From: Massilia sp. H6
Lineage (GTDB): Bacteria; Pseudomonadota; Gammaproteobacteria; Burkholderiales; Burkholderiaceae_D
NCBI RefSeq assembly: GCF_024802625.1
Contig: NZ_CP103371.1
Location: 1,860,001 to 1,924,000, forward strand
Length of the DNA stretch: 64,000 nt
Reading direction: 5' to 3'
Every line of letters starts with the position of its first letter. The first letter of the stretch is position 1. Positions 45,264 through 53,335 of this stretch are shown in pieces. The position numbers and the translations under genes were made by a program. Below the pieces are notes generated by a model, which was given only the letters and a program-made list of their open reading frames with translations, was not told where the DNA came from and searched no databases.

Positions 45264-45797
45264 ATGGAAGAAACAAAAAACCTGGCGCATGGCTTTGATA
45301 TCGCGGCGATCCGCCGCGCGGCGGCCAACCTCGACGACGGCGCCGTCACCGAGGGCTACCAGGCCGACCGCGAAGCGGTCATCGCCATGCTCAACGATGC
45401 GCTCGCCACCGAGTTGCTGTGCGTGCTGCGCTACAAGCGCCACTACTTCACGGTGAGCGGCCCGAACACCGGCCATATCAAGGCCGAATTCCTCGAGCAC
45501 GCGCAGCAAGAGCAAGACCATGCCGACCGCATTGCCGAACGCATCGTGCAGCTCAACGGCTCGCCGAACTTCAATCCGGCCACGCTGACCGCGCGCAGCC
45601 ATGCCGAATACGACGATTCGGACGATGTGCAGGCGATGGTCCGTGCCGACCTGATCGCCGAACGCGTGGCGATTGAATCCTATCGCCAGATGATTCTGGC
45701 GATAGGCGACAAGGATCCAACCACGCGCGCCATGCTGGTCGACATCATGGCGGTCGAAGAAGAGCATGCCGACGACATGGCAGACCTGATGTCCTGA
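45264..45797 (+). CDS. Ferritin-like / bacterioferritin family protein
   Basis: A 177-residue four-helix protein. Each helix carries metal-binding residues: ALATELLCVLRYKRH (Glu), EHAQQEQDHADRIAERI (Glu, His), DLIAERVAIESYRQMI (Glu) and DIMAVEEEHADDM (Glu, His). This is the bacterioferritin/Dps-like di-iron pattern; such proteins store iron or remove peroxide. The heme-binding Met of classical bacterioferritin is not clear. AAGGAAAC precedes the ATG. It follows the DUF4398-OmpA gene by 30 nt. Confidence 0.88.
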   Translation: MEETKNLAHGFDIAAIRRAAANLDDGAVTEGYQADREAVIAMLNDALATELLCVLRYKRHYFTVSGPNTGHIKAEFLEHAQQEQDHADRIAERIVQLNGSPNFNPATLTARSHAEYDDSDDVQAMVRADLIAERVAIESYRQMILAIGDKDPTTRAMLVDIMAVEEEHADDMADLMS

Positions 45798-45891
45798 CGG
45801 CCCGGCCGGTGTGCGGCCAACTGCCTGCGCAAACCGGCACCGCGTTTTTCCATGTATTTTGACTCATCCATTAATAACAACGGAGTAAACC

Positions 45892-46242
45892 ATGTTCGAT
45901 ACCACCCGCACCATGAAATCCCAAGCCCACGCCCAATCGTTCGATAGCCATCTGTCGGATGCCCAGAGCGACACCAAGGCACTGGTACGCGACGCCCAGG
46001 CAATGCTGACCGCGGCCGCTTCGCTCACCGGCGTGAAAGCCGACGAACTGCGCGAGCGCGGCATGGAAATGCTTGACCGCGCGCTGGGTCGTGCCGGCCA
46101 GTATCAGGGCCAGGCCATGGCCAAGGGCCGCGAACTGGCGCACGAGGCCGACGTCTATGTCCAGGACAATCCATGGCGCACCGTGGCGGTCGCCGCCGGT
46201 GTCGGCGTGCTGCTCGGTGTGCTGCTGAGCCGTAAGCAATAA
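45892..46242 (+). CDS. DUF883 (YqjD/ElaB) family membrane-anchored protein
   Basis: A 116-residue protein: helical N-terminal part with coiled-coil tendency (DTKALVRDAQAMLTAAASLT, LRERGMEMLDRALGR) and one C-terminal membrane helix (VQDNPWRTVAVAAGVGVLLG) ending RKQ. E. coli YqjD and ElaB with this layout bind stationary-phase ribosomes at the membrane. CGGAG lies 7 nt upstream. It begins a three-gene unit with the YqjE homologue and a YqjK-like gene. Confidence 0.9.
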   Translation: MFDTTRTMKSQAHAQSFDSHLSDAQSDTKALVRDAQAMLTAAASLTGVKADELRERGMEMLDRALGRAGQYQGQAMAKGRELAHEADVYVQDNPWRTVAVAAGVGVLLGVLLSRKQ

Positions 46243-46260
46243 TCGGCGCCGGGGGTTACC

Positions 46261-46647
46261 ATGGAAAAAGACGAGAATCTCATGCATAACCCCGGCCTCA
46301 TGGGCGGGATCTCCAGCCTGATGAAGAGCCTGTTCGGCCTGGTCGTGTCGCGGGTCGAACTGGCATCGCTCGAGCTGGCCGATGTGCGCAACCATGTCAT
46401 CGAACTGGTCGCAATCTTCGGGGCTGCTCTGCTTGCCATCTGGTTCGCCATCGCCTACGGCACCGCGACCATCGTCGCGCTGGCCTGGGACGAGATGGGC
46501 TGGAAGATCCTGTTGATCCTGTTTCTCGTGTTTCTCGTCATTACCGGCGTGCTCGTGGCCAAGGGCCTGGCGCTGATCAAGCAGGATAAACTTGGTTTCC
46601 CTGCGACGATGAAAGAACTCAAGAACGACCGCGACATGCTGCGTTGA
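46261..46647 (+). CDS. YqjE / phage holin family membrane protein
   Basis: A 128-residue inner-membrane protein with two strong helices (about 45-70, IELVAIFGAALLAIWFAIAY, and 78-102, KILLILFLVFLVITGVLV). The N-terminal LVVSRVELASLELADVRNH matches the YqjE/holin III superfamily. Function is unknown; in enteric bacteria it is always next to yqjD. It starts 18 nt after the DUF883 gene. Confidence 0.88.
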   Translation: MEKDENLMHNPGLMGGISSLMKSLFGLVVSRVELASLELADVRNHVIELVAIFGAALLAIWFAIAYGTATIVALAWDEMGWKILLILFLVFLVITGVLVAKGLALIKQDKLGFPATMKELKNDRDMLR

Positions 46648-46671
46648 GCAGCGCCATGAAGGAGGGGAACG

Positions 46672-47055
46672 ATGCACAAACATGAAGAAGGTACGACCGG
46701 TCTTGCCGGCCACAAGCACAGCACGGATCCAGTCATCCGCAAACAGGAACTGCTGCGCGAAGGCGAATTCTTTCGCAACAACGTGGCTCGTGCCAAGGCC
46801 CAGATCCGGCACAGCGCCCACCCCGAGGTGATGCTGCATGGCGTCATGGACCACGCGACCTCGGCGCTGCGGGAGCGCGCCGACGCCATGCTCAGGCCAA
46901 CCGGCACGAGCGTGTCGGCCCTGATGCCCTACGCAATGGCAGCATACAACTTTGTCCGCCATCGCCGCATGGGCAGGCAGGTAGCGGGCGGCGCCCTGGT
47001 CCTGGGCGCCATCGGGTATTACCTGAACAAGCGCCGGAATCAGGCAGCGCAATAA
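46672..47055 (+). CDS. Hypothetical protein of the yqjDE-type unit
   Basis: A 127-residue protein occupying the yqjK place but with no clear family. The N terminus is His-rich (MHKHEEGTTGLAGHKHS), then charged helices (RKQELLREGEFFRNNVARAK) and a C-terminal hydrophobic segment (QVAGGALVLGAIGYYL) ending NKRRNQAAQ, so it probably sits in the inner membrane. AAGGAGGGG lies 5-6 nt before the ATG. A terminator follows at 47109. Confidence 0.78.
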   Translation: MHKHEEGTTGLAGHKHSTDPVIRKQELLREGEFFRNNVARAKAQIRHSAHPEVMLHGVMDHATSALRERADAMLRPTGTSVSALMPYAMAAYNFVRHRRMGRQVAGGALVLGAIGYYLNKRRNQAAQ

Positions 47056-47108
47056 TCGTTTGGAGACGGCGGGATGACACCGCCGGCAAAGATATGGTGG
47101 GGCTTGAG

Positions 47109-47139
47109 CGGCGTCGCAGTTACTGGACGCCGTTTTTTT
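47109..47139 (+). terminator. Terminator of the DUF883-yqjE unit
   Basis: CGGCGTC (47109-47115) and GACGCCG (47126-47132) form the stem and seven T residues follow at 47133-47139. Confidence 0.85.
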
Positions 47140-47182
47140 ATGCCTGGGCTTGCGGGTCTGGTGGGCGCCGTGGTTCCGGGCA

Positions 47183-47557
47183 TTACGGCGTCGGGTGCTG
47201 CTCGTCCAGACGTTGTTTCGCCTGCGCCAGATCGTTCTGATAGATCGTGCGGGCCCGCTTCATGCAGGCACTACGCTCGGCAGCAGGCCCCCGCTTGCAG
47301 GCATTGCTTGCTTCTCTGAGTGCCGCACCCATTTCCTTGTGTATGGTACGCAGCCGTGCTTCACGGGTCGCGTCCTCGCGGTACCAGCGCTGTGGGTCGC
47401 CCTGGGCGATTTCCCGTGCTTGCTGGCGTGCGGCAACTGGGTCGACAAGGGCGTCGCCATGGGGGTGGGCATGGGTCTGGGCGTGGGCAGCCAGGCTCCA
47501 GCCCAGCAGGCAGGCGCAGGCGCAGGCCGCGCGTAAAAGTTGAGTGTGGTATCGCAT
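47183..47557 (-). CDS. Periplasmic protein with one CX10C unit
   Basis: A 124-residue exported protein: signal peptide with a Cys/Ala-rich core ending AAHAQ near residue 27, then THAHPHGD, an Arg/Glu-rich helix and a single CX10C unit (ACKRGPAAERSACMKRA) near the end. The same cysteine spacing is repeated three times in the gene at 48390, so the two belong together. GGAGGAAT lies before ATG 47557, which decides the start. No known family. Confidence 0.72.
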   Translation of the reverse strand: MRYHTQLLRAACACACLLGWSLAAHAQTHAHPHGDALVDPVAARQQAREIAQGDPQRWYREDATREARLRTIHKEMGAALREASNACKRGPAAERSACMKRARTIYQNDLAQAKQRLDEQHPTP

Positions 47558-47716
47558 GCTATTCCTCCAACCAGATGAGCTACTGATAGGGCTGCTCGAT
47601 GCAGCCAGGAGACTTGCTGGATAACCATGGCGCCCGGCCGGCATGCGGGCCGGAGGGGCCAGGGACCGGTTCCGGGGAGGGCCCCATGGGGGCGTTACCC
47701 CGGTCCGGACAACGAA

Positions 47717-48172
47717 TCAATAACGGTAGACGCGGCCGTCGACGATACGCACGCGGTTGCCCACGCGCAGGTCGTACACGCTGTCCTGGGTTACGGCGCG
47801 GTATTCACCGTTATCCATGCGTACATTGATCTGATACTGCTCCTGGTCGCCGGCATTGCGGTTGCGCTCGACATTGTTTCCGATGGCCGCGCCGGCTACA
47901 CCGCCTGCCACGGTCGCTGCCGTGCGGCCGCTGCCGCTGCCGACCTGGCTACCCGCCAGTGCGCCGACCACGCCGCCCAGGATGGCACCGGCGCCGCTGG
48001 TGCGGTTGGCGCCCTGGGTGACCTGGATCGATTCGATTGTGCCGTAGCCCATCGATGCGTTGTTATAACCACTGTTATAACCGCTGTTATATGGCTGCGA
48101 AGTGCTGGCGCAACCGGTGAGCAGGGCCGAAGCTGCGAGTACCGCAGCAGCAAAGGTACGGGATGCTTTCAT
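47717..48172 (-). CDS. Glycine-zipper 2TM lipoprotein
   Basis: A 151-residue lipoprotein with lipobox LTGC (Cys21). A Tyr/Asn/Gly-rich stretch (SQPYNSGYNSGYNNA) precedes a glycine-zipper domain (GAGAILGGVVGALAGSQVGS, GGVAGAAIGNNVERN) and a beta-rich end (YQINVRMDNGEYRAV, VGNRVRIVDGRVYRY). This is the 17-kDa surface-antigen pattern, paralogous to the gene at 38986. AGGAGAAC precedes ATG 48172. It is divergent from the CX10C gene at 48390. Confidence 0.9.
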   Translation of the reverse strand: MKASRTFAAAVLAASALLTGCASTSQPYNSGYNSGYNNASMGYGTIESIQVTQGANRTSGAGAILGGVVGALAGSQVGSGSGRTAATVAGGVAGAAIGNNVERNRNAGDQEQYQINVRMDNGEYRAVTQDSVYDLRVGNRVRIVDGRVYRY

Positions 48173-48226
48173 GTTGTTCTCCTGACAAAAGTGTGAGTCC
48201 AGCATAGTCATCGCCACTGCCGGGGT

Positions 48227-48242
48227 CTGTGCGTTGCCTAAC
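48227..48242 (+). promoter_or_regulatory. Shared 16-bp motif, copy C
   Basis: CTGTGCGTTGCCTAAC, the reverse complement of GTTAGGCAACGCACAG, lies between the divergent genes starting at 48172 (minus) and 48390 (plus). Downstream, TGTTCGC-CA-GCGAACA at 48314-48329 is a separate perfect 7-bp inverted repeat. Confidence 0.5.
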
Positions 48243-48389
48243 CGTCCTTGCTTGTCGTTCTACTTATAGGCAAACGCTTTTGGCGGACGTTCATTGTTGT
48301 GTAAAAGCTCATGTGTTCGCCAGCGAACAGAAGAGACGCGGCAGCCCGTGTAAAACGTCATTAGTGTGTTGACAAACGGAGAACAAAAA

Positions 48390-48938
48390 ATGAGAACGAC
48401 CCATGCATCCCTGCTGATCGGTGCTGTGCTGGCCTGGTCTGGCGCGGCGCAAGCCCAGGTCGCACCGGATTCGAAAGCGGTCTATAAACAGGCACGTGCC
48501 ACCGCCGAGGCGAACTTCAAGGGCGCCCGTGCCCGCTGCGATTTAATAGCCGGCAATCCGCACGACCTGTGCATGGCTGAAGCCAATGCCGAGCGCGTCC
48601 GGGTCGACGAAGAAGCCCGGGCCGCCCACAAGAATACCCTGTCGGCGTATACCAAGGCGCGCATGCGGATTGCGTCGGCCAATTTCAAGCGCGACAAGGT
48701 CCGCTGCGCAGCCGTCACCGGCAACGACCGCGATGTGTGCCTGGAGCAGGCCAAGGCGACCCTGGTTGCCGCACAGGCTGATGCCAAGGCCGACCGCAAG
48801 AGCATCGAAGCGCGCCTCGATGCGCGCGAGGACAAGCTCGCCGCCGAATACCGTGTCGCGCTTGAAAAATGCGATGCCTACGCCGGTGCAGTCAAGGACC
48901 AGTGCGTCAGCTCTGCCAAGACGGCCTTCCGGAAATGA
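48390..48938 (+). CDS. Periplasmic protein with three CX10C repeats
   Basis: A 182-residue exported protein; the signal peptide ends AQAQ near residue 23. The mature part repeats a helical unit with a CX10C pair three times: CDLIAGNPHDLC, CAAVTGNDRDVC and CDAYAGAVKDQC, spaced about 50-65 residues apart and separated by charged Ala-rich helices. Each pair probably forms a disulfide hairpin. Function unknown. GGAG lies about 8 nt before ATG 48390; the frame from 48366 adds eight residues without a signal. A GC hairpin (48942-48963) follows. Confidence 0.78.
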   Translation: MRTTHASLLIGAVLAWSGAAQAQVAPDSKAVYKQARATAEANFKGARARCDLIAGNPHDLCMAEANAERVRVDEEARAAHKNTLSAYTKARMRIASANFKRDKVRCAAVTGNDRDVCLEQAKATLVAAQADAKADRKSIEARLDAREDKLAAEYRVALEKCDAYAGAVKDQCVSSAKTAFRK

Positions 48939-48941
48939 ATT

Positions 48942-48963
48942 GCGGGCCGGCGTGCCGGCCCGC
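48942..48963 (+). terminator. GC-rich hairpin after the CX10C gene
   Basis: GCGGGCCGGC-gt-GCCGGCCCGC is a perfect 10-bp stem just after the stop codon. There is no T run, so termination strength is uncertain. Confidence 0.45.
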
Positions 48964-49050
48964 ACCGCCCTCACGGGCTTGCTTTAGTAGTATTACCAGT
49001 AGTTATCATCCGCACGTAAAATCGCGGTTACCATTATCCTAGGAGCTATC

Positions 49051-49365
49051 ATGAAAATTGCACAACACCTCGTTACCGCCTCTTTCGCTGCCGTCATCGC
49101 CATCACTTCGGTTGGTTGCGCTTCGACCCCGACCAGCACCAGCGCCGGCGAATACGTCGACGACGCCGTCATCACCACCAAGGTGAAGGCTGCCTTCGCT
49201 GCCGACCCAACCGTCAAGGCTACCGAAATCAACGTCGAAACCTTCAAAGGCGACGTCCAGCTGTCGGGCTTCGTCGCCCAGCCAGGCGATGCCCAGCGCG
49301 CTGTTGAAATTGCGCGTGGCGTCAAAGGTGTAAGCTCGGTCAAGAACGACATCCGCGTCAAGTAA
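49051..49365 (+). CDS. BON domain lipoprotein
   Basis: A 104-residue lipoprotein (lipobox SVGC, Cys24) with one BON domain (DDAVITTKVKAAFAADPTVK, DVQLSGFVAQPGDA, VKGVSSVKNDIRVK). It is a paralogue of the gene at 41028 and probably binds membranes in stress. AGGAG lies upstream. It is followed 45 nt later by the AI-2E family permease gene. Confidence 0.92.
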   Translation: MKIAQHLVTASFAAVIAITSVGCASTPTSTSAGEYVDDAVITTKVKAAFAADPTVKATEINVETFKGDVQLSGFVAQPGDAQRAVEIARGVKGVSSVKNDIRVK

Positions 49366-49410
49366 TTTAATGTCCCGGGGCGGCCCGGCTCCATTGTCAA
49401 GGTACCATCC

Positions 49411-50673
49411 ATGCAGCTTGCACCATCCGATCCGGCACCATCTGCTGCGTTAGCGCCTGACAATACCGCCCCGGCGGCGCCGGCCCCTGGTGGGCCTGGC
49501 GTGGAGCCCCGCCCTGCGGGCGATGAGCTCACCATGCACGCAGGCGGCCTGCGGCTGCCGCTGCACGTCAATGCGCGTGGCCTGTCGCTCGGCATCCTCG
49601 CTACCATCGCCACCATCTTCGCACTGCAATGGGCGCAAAAGTTCTTTGTCCCGCTGCTGCTCGGCATCTTCATCGCGTATACCCTCAACCCGGTCGTCAG
49701 ATGGCTTGAGCGCAGGCGTGTCAAGCGCGTCATCGGCGCGACCATGGTCACCGTGCTCATCCTTACTGCGATGGGTGGCACCCTGTACCGCCTGCAAGAC
49801 GAATTCTTCAATATCATCGACGAGCTGCCCACGCTCACACACAAGGTCACGCGCATCCTGACCAGTAGCGGGCAGGCCGGCGAACGCTCGACCATCCGGC
49901 AAGTGCAGGCAGCCGCGGCCGAGATCGAGCGCGCGGCATCGGACGCCGGCGGCGGCGAAGAACGCCGCACCATCCAGAAGCGCACCCAGTCGGTGCCGCC
50001 GGTGCCAGACAGCGGCGCCCCGGGCATCCGCGTCATGGACTGGGTGCTTGCCGGATCGGTGAGCCTGGCGACCTTCCTGTCGCAGGCCACCATGGTGATC
50101 TTCCTGGTGTTCTTCCTGCTGCTGGCAGGCGATACCTTCAAGCGCAAGCTGGTCAAGCTGACCGGCCCTTCGCTCACGCGCAAGAAAGTCACCGTTCACA
50201 TCCTGGACGACATCAATAGCTCGATCCAGAACTACATGTTCATGCTGCTGGTGACAAATACCATCCTGGCGCTGCTGACCTGGGCGGCGCTGCGCGCCAT
50301 CGGCCTGGAAAACGCCGGCGCCTGGGCGGCATTTGCCGGTGTGGCCCACGTCATTCCTTACTTCGGCCCGCTCCTGATCACCATCGCCACCGGCGCCGTG
50401 GCCTTCTTCCAGTTCGAATCGCTGCGTATGGTGATCCTGGTCGCCGGCTCTTCGCTGGGCATCGCCACACTGGTCGGCATGGTCGTCACCACCTGGATGA
50501 CTGGCAAGATCGCCAAGATGAATCCGGCTGCCGTATTCGTCAGCCTGCTGTTCTGGGGCTGGCTGTGGGGAATGTGGGGCTTGCTGCTCGGTATTCCTGT
50601 GGTAGTGGTGCTGAAAGTGATCTCGGAGCGGGTCGAGGGAATGGAAGTCGTCACAGAACTGCTGGGCGAGTAG
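49411..50673 (+). CDS. AI-2E family transporter (UPF0118)
   Basis: Inner-membrane protein of 420 residues with about seven or eight helices. The first 55 residues are Pro/Ala-rich and probably disordered. Family features: LGIFIAYTLNPVVRWLERRR near 85-104, a long soluble loop at about 135-210, FLVFFLLLAGDTFKRKLVKL, and AHVIPYFGPLLITIATGAVA near 312. The family includes the AI-2 exporter TqsA and Na/H antiporters; the cargo here is unknown. Confidence 0.9.
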   Translation: MQLAPSDPAPSAALAPDNTAPAAPAPGGPGVEPRPAGDELTMHAGGLRLPLHVNARGLSLGILATIATIFALQWAQKFFVPLLLGIFIAYTLNPVVRWLERRRVKRVIGATMVTVLILTAMGGTLYRLQDEFFNIIDELPTLTHKVTRILTSSGQAGERSTIRQVQAAAAEIERAASDAGGGEERRTIQKRTQSVPPVPDSGAPGIRVMDWVLAGSVSLATFLSQATMVIFLVFFLLLAGDTFKRKLVKLTGPSLTRKKVTVHILDDINSSIQNYMFMLLVTNTILALLTWAALRAIGLENAGAWAAFAGVAHVIPYFGPLLITIATGAVAFFQFESLRMVILVAGSSLGIATLVGMVVTTWMTGKIAKMNPAAVFVSLLFWGWLWGMWGLLLGIPVVVVLKVISERVEGMEVVTELLGE

Positions 50674-50746
50674 GGGGGCTTCGTATGCCAGGCAGCCCGA
50701 TCTGATATCGGGCCTGCCGGAATTGCCTGGCCCGGTTCCCTAAGCC

Positions 50747-50782
50747 CAGCTGGCACCATCGAGGTGCCTGAGGTGCCAGCTG
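50747..50782. repeat. Competing hairpins between convergent genes
   Basis: CAGCTGGCACC (50747-50757) can pair with GGTGCCAGCTG (50772-50782, 11 bp) or, in a shorter form, GGCACC with GGTGCC at 50763-50768. No T run. It probably marks the transcript ends of the AI-2E and BrkB genes. Confidence 0.4.
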
Positions 50783-50827
50783 AGGTGTCAGTTGATAAAG
50801 CGGGCCGATCGCGCCCAGCCTGCTGGC

Positions 50828-51790
50828 CTAACTGGCGCGACCATCCTTCCATTTCTTGGTCGGCAGCGGTGCTTTCTTCCCTGGCTTGTCGCGCGGAAGG
50901 TCGCCGGTTTCTTCCTTCGGCTTGTGCTTGAGGCTTCCCATCTTGAGCGCATACTGGCGCGCAAACTCGGCCCCAAGAAAGAAGATCTGGGCCGAGTAAT
51001 ACACCCACAGCAGCAAGGCAATCAAGGAGCCGGCCGCGCCGAAGCTGTCGGCGGCGCCACTGTTGCCGATGTACAGGCCAATCAGGAACTTTCCGAGAGA
51101 GAACATGGCTGCGGTGCCGAGTGCACCGATGATCACGTCATGCCATGACAGCCTGATCCGCGGCAGCAGCTTGTAGATCACGCCGAACAATACCGCGATG
51201 ACCACGAAGCTGATGCCCCTGGCTACCCAGCCCATCACGAATGCCGCATCCTTCCACATGTCGCCGATATAGTTTTCGATCACGGCCAGGCCGGCACTGA
51301 CCGCCAGCGAGACCAACAGCAGGAAACCCAGCACCAGGATCAGGCCGAACGACAGCAGGCGGGTACGTATCAGGTCCCAGAAGCCGGCGTCTTTCGGTGG
51401 CGGGACGCCCCAGATTTCGTCCAGGCTGTCCTTGAGTTCCGCGAACACAGTAGTGGCACCGATCAGCAGCAATACGCCGGCGACGATGGTCGCGAAGCGA
51501 CCGTCCTCCTGGTTGCGTGCACCCGCCAGGATGGTCTGGATGGTCTCTGCGCCCTGGGCGCCGACCAGGCCGCGCAATTCGTCGAGCAATTGTCCTTGCG
51601 CTGCATCGTGTCCGTAGAACATGCCGGCGACGGCAATGACCAGCACCAGGATCGGCGCCAGCGAAAACAGCGTGTAGAAGGCCAGTGCGGCCCCCTTGCT
51701 GGCAGCGCGGTGCGCCAGCCATTCGGTGAAGGCGCAGCGCACGACGCCGATCAGGCCACGCGAATAGAGCTGCCACTTTTTTACATCCAT
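50828..51790 (-). CDS. YihY/BrkB family membrane protein
   Basis: Inner-membrane protein of 320 residues with six predicted helices. Family motifs: HRAASKGAALAFYTLFSLAP near 27-46, the helix-linking LVGAQGAETIQTILAGA, AELKDSLDEIWGV near 123, and GAAGSLIALLLWVYYSAQIFFLGAEF near 252-280. The C-terminal tail is Lys-rich. The role of the family (once called ribonuclease BN) is unresolved. GGAGGAAG precedes ATG 51790, so the longer frame to 51889 is rejected. Confidence 0.92.
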   Translation of the reverse strand: MDVKKWQLYSRGLIGVVRCAFTEWLAHRAASKGAALAFYTLFSLAPILVLVIAVAGMFYGHDAAQGQLLDELRGLVGAQGAETIQTILAGARNQEDGRFATIVAGVLLLIGATTVFAELKDSLDEIWGVPPPKDAGFWDLIRTRLLSFGLILVLGFLLLVSLAVSAGLAVIENYIGDMWKDAAFVMGWVARGISFVVIAVLFGVIYKLLPRIRLSWHDVIIGALGTAAMFSLGKFLIGLYIGNSGAADSFGAAGSLIALLLWVYYSAQIFFLGAEFARQYALKMGSLKHKPKEETGDLPRDKPGKKAPLPTKKWKDGRAS

Positions 51791-51807
51791 CGTACTTCCT
51801 CCAAATG

Positions 51808-51829
51808 AAAAAGGGGGCCGAAGCCCCCT
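51808..51829 (-). terminator. Terminator of the OmpA-family gene
   Basis: Read on the minus strand: AGGGGGC-ttcg-GCCCCCT followed by TTTT. It lies after the stop of the gene at 51902 and before the BrkB gene. Confidence 0.85.
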
Positions 51830-51901
51830 GTCAGCACAGCTGCAATGCCTGCTCTGGTAGCGCCGCGCGCGGCCCTGCCGAACGGGCATGCCAGCCGTTG
51901 A

Positions 51902-52930
51902 TTACTGGACGCGCTTTTCGACGGTGATCTGCTCGACTTCGACGCGACGGTTAGGTTCGAGGCAATCGATCAGCGCCTTGCGGTTGGTCTCGCTGCACTG
52001 GACCAGTGGATTGGCTTCGCCCTTGCCATAGGCCTTCAGACGGTTGCCGTCGATGCCCTTGCTGACCAGGTAGTCACGCACGGCGTTGGCGCGGCGCTCG
52101 GACAGCGCCAGGTTGTATTGCTCGGAACCGAGGCGGTCGGTGTAGCCCACGATGTCGACGTCGGTGACGCTTGGATCGGCCTGCAGGGCGGCAGCGATTT
52201 CATCGAGCTTGGGCGACGGCATGATGATGTCGGCCTTGTCGAATTCGAACAGCTTGGTTGCTTCGAGCGTTACTTTCTCGAATCGCGCCTGCGGTGGTGC
52301 GACCGGTGCCGGTGCCGGTGCCGGGGCCGGTGCTTCAGCCATGGGCGCTGGGGCGGGGGCCGGTGCGGCGGCGACCGGCGGCGGATTGAACGCGTAGTTC
52401 AGGCCCAGGGTGAAGTATTTATTGTTGCTGCGCTCGAAACCGAACTGCTCGTCGTCGCGCAGGAAGCCGCGCACGCTGCGCAGGTCGGCCTGGAGCGACC
52501 ATTGTGGGCTCAGCGACGCCTGGAAGCCGATACCCGCGGTCAGGTAGGGAGAGTTCTTGCCAACGTTACGCAGGAGATTCTGTACCTTGTCGCGCTCGAG
52601 GCCGAGACCGAACAGCACGAACGGGCGGAAGCGGTCGCGTGAGAACATCAGCAGGGCGTCGGCGCCCAGCAGCGTCTGGCGATAGCGCGCCGGACCCTCT
52701 TCGAAGCGTACCTGGCTCGCACCGAACTGGATGTCCCACATTGGCGACACGGCCTTGCCAAACTTGAGGCCGCCGCCCCATTCGCGGTCGCGCACGCCGA
52801 AGTCGACATCTGGTTTGACATGGATAACGTTAGGCTGGATGTACCACGATGGATTGATTTCCTGGGCCAGGGCGGTGCTAGCCGAGCACAGCATGGCTAC
52901 GGCGAGGGCGATCTTCTTCGAATTAATCAC
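51902..52930 (-). CDS. OmpA family outer membrane beta-barrel protein
   Basis: Outer-membrane protein of 342 residues. The signal peptide ends ALAQ near 22. An N-terminal beta-barrel (about 23-195) is followed by a Pro/Ala-rich hinge (PAPAPAPMAEAPAPAPAPAP), then an OmpA peptidoglycan-binding domain at 235-335 with LFEFDKADIIMPSPK, GYTDRLGSEQYNLALSERRA and EPNRRVEVEQ. The start is inferred as GTG 52930, because GGGAG lies 7 nt upstream and a normal signal peptide begins there; upstream ATG 53035 gives a non-signal leader. It is divergent from an unknown regulator gene. Confidence 0.9.
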   Translation of the reverse strand: MINSKKIALAVAMLCSASTALAQEINPSWYIQPNVIHVKPDVDFGVRDREWGGGLKFGKAVSPMWDIQFGASQVRFEEGPARYRQTLLGADALLMFSRDRFRPFVLFGLGLERDKVQNLLRNVGKNSPYLTAGIGFQASLSPQWSLQADLRSVRGFLRDDEQFGFERSNNKYFTLGLNYAFNPPPVAAAPAPAPAPMAEAPAPAPAPAPVAPPQARFEKVTLEATKLFEFDKADIIMPSPKLDEIAAALQADPSVTDVDIVGYTDRLGSEQYNLALSERRANAVRDYLVSKGIDGNRLKAYGKGEANPLVQCSETNRKALIDCLEPNRRVEVEQITVEKRVQ

Positions 52931-53335
52931 AGGTAACTCCCATAAGGTGAAGGGTGGTTGACATCGCAAGCTGTACGGCAGATGTTGGATAAAGAATAAC
53001 AGTGCAGGCTCCACCACCTCAGTGCGGTATCGCACTAATTAGTATAGTCGTGTGCGAAATTACAACAGTGACGAGAATACAACAGAATGTTCAGTCGTGC
53101 GCTCTTTGTCCGGGCATGCGTGTACCGTTGGGTCGCGTTGAAAGATAGTGGAGCGAGTACGCTCGTGAGAAATGCTTGTGGGAATGACTCCGAATGTTGG
53201 ATGGCGCACAGACCATAAAGGCTGACGCAGGCAATCTTGAGGCTAGTTAAGCGGAACCGAGGTGTTGTCAGGGTGTCAAACGACACACAGCGACCCGGAC
53301 CACACAGTCTCACTCTTTTATTGGAGCTCACCAAT
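52931..53335. other. Divergent regulatory region between ompA-type gene and HTH gene
   Basis: This 405-bp gap is AT-richer than its surroundings and holds AGTGCG-gtat-CGCACT (53021-53036), a perfect inverted repeat about 90 nt upstream of the OmpA-type gene. GTGTC-aaac-GACAC lies near 53273-53286, about 50 nt before the HTH gene. The spacing suits operators. No frame convinces. Confidence 0.5.

Noticed and set aside
47599-48196. Plus-strand frames at 47599-48196
   Set aside because: They are shadows of the minus-strand glycine-zipper lipoprotein, which has a lipobox and a good ribosome binding site.
48314-48329. LexA box at TGTTCGC-CA-GCGAACA
   Set aside because: It is a perfect inverted repeat but does not fit CTGT-N8-ACAG, so it is kept only as an unassigned palindrome.
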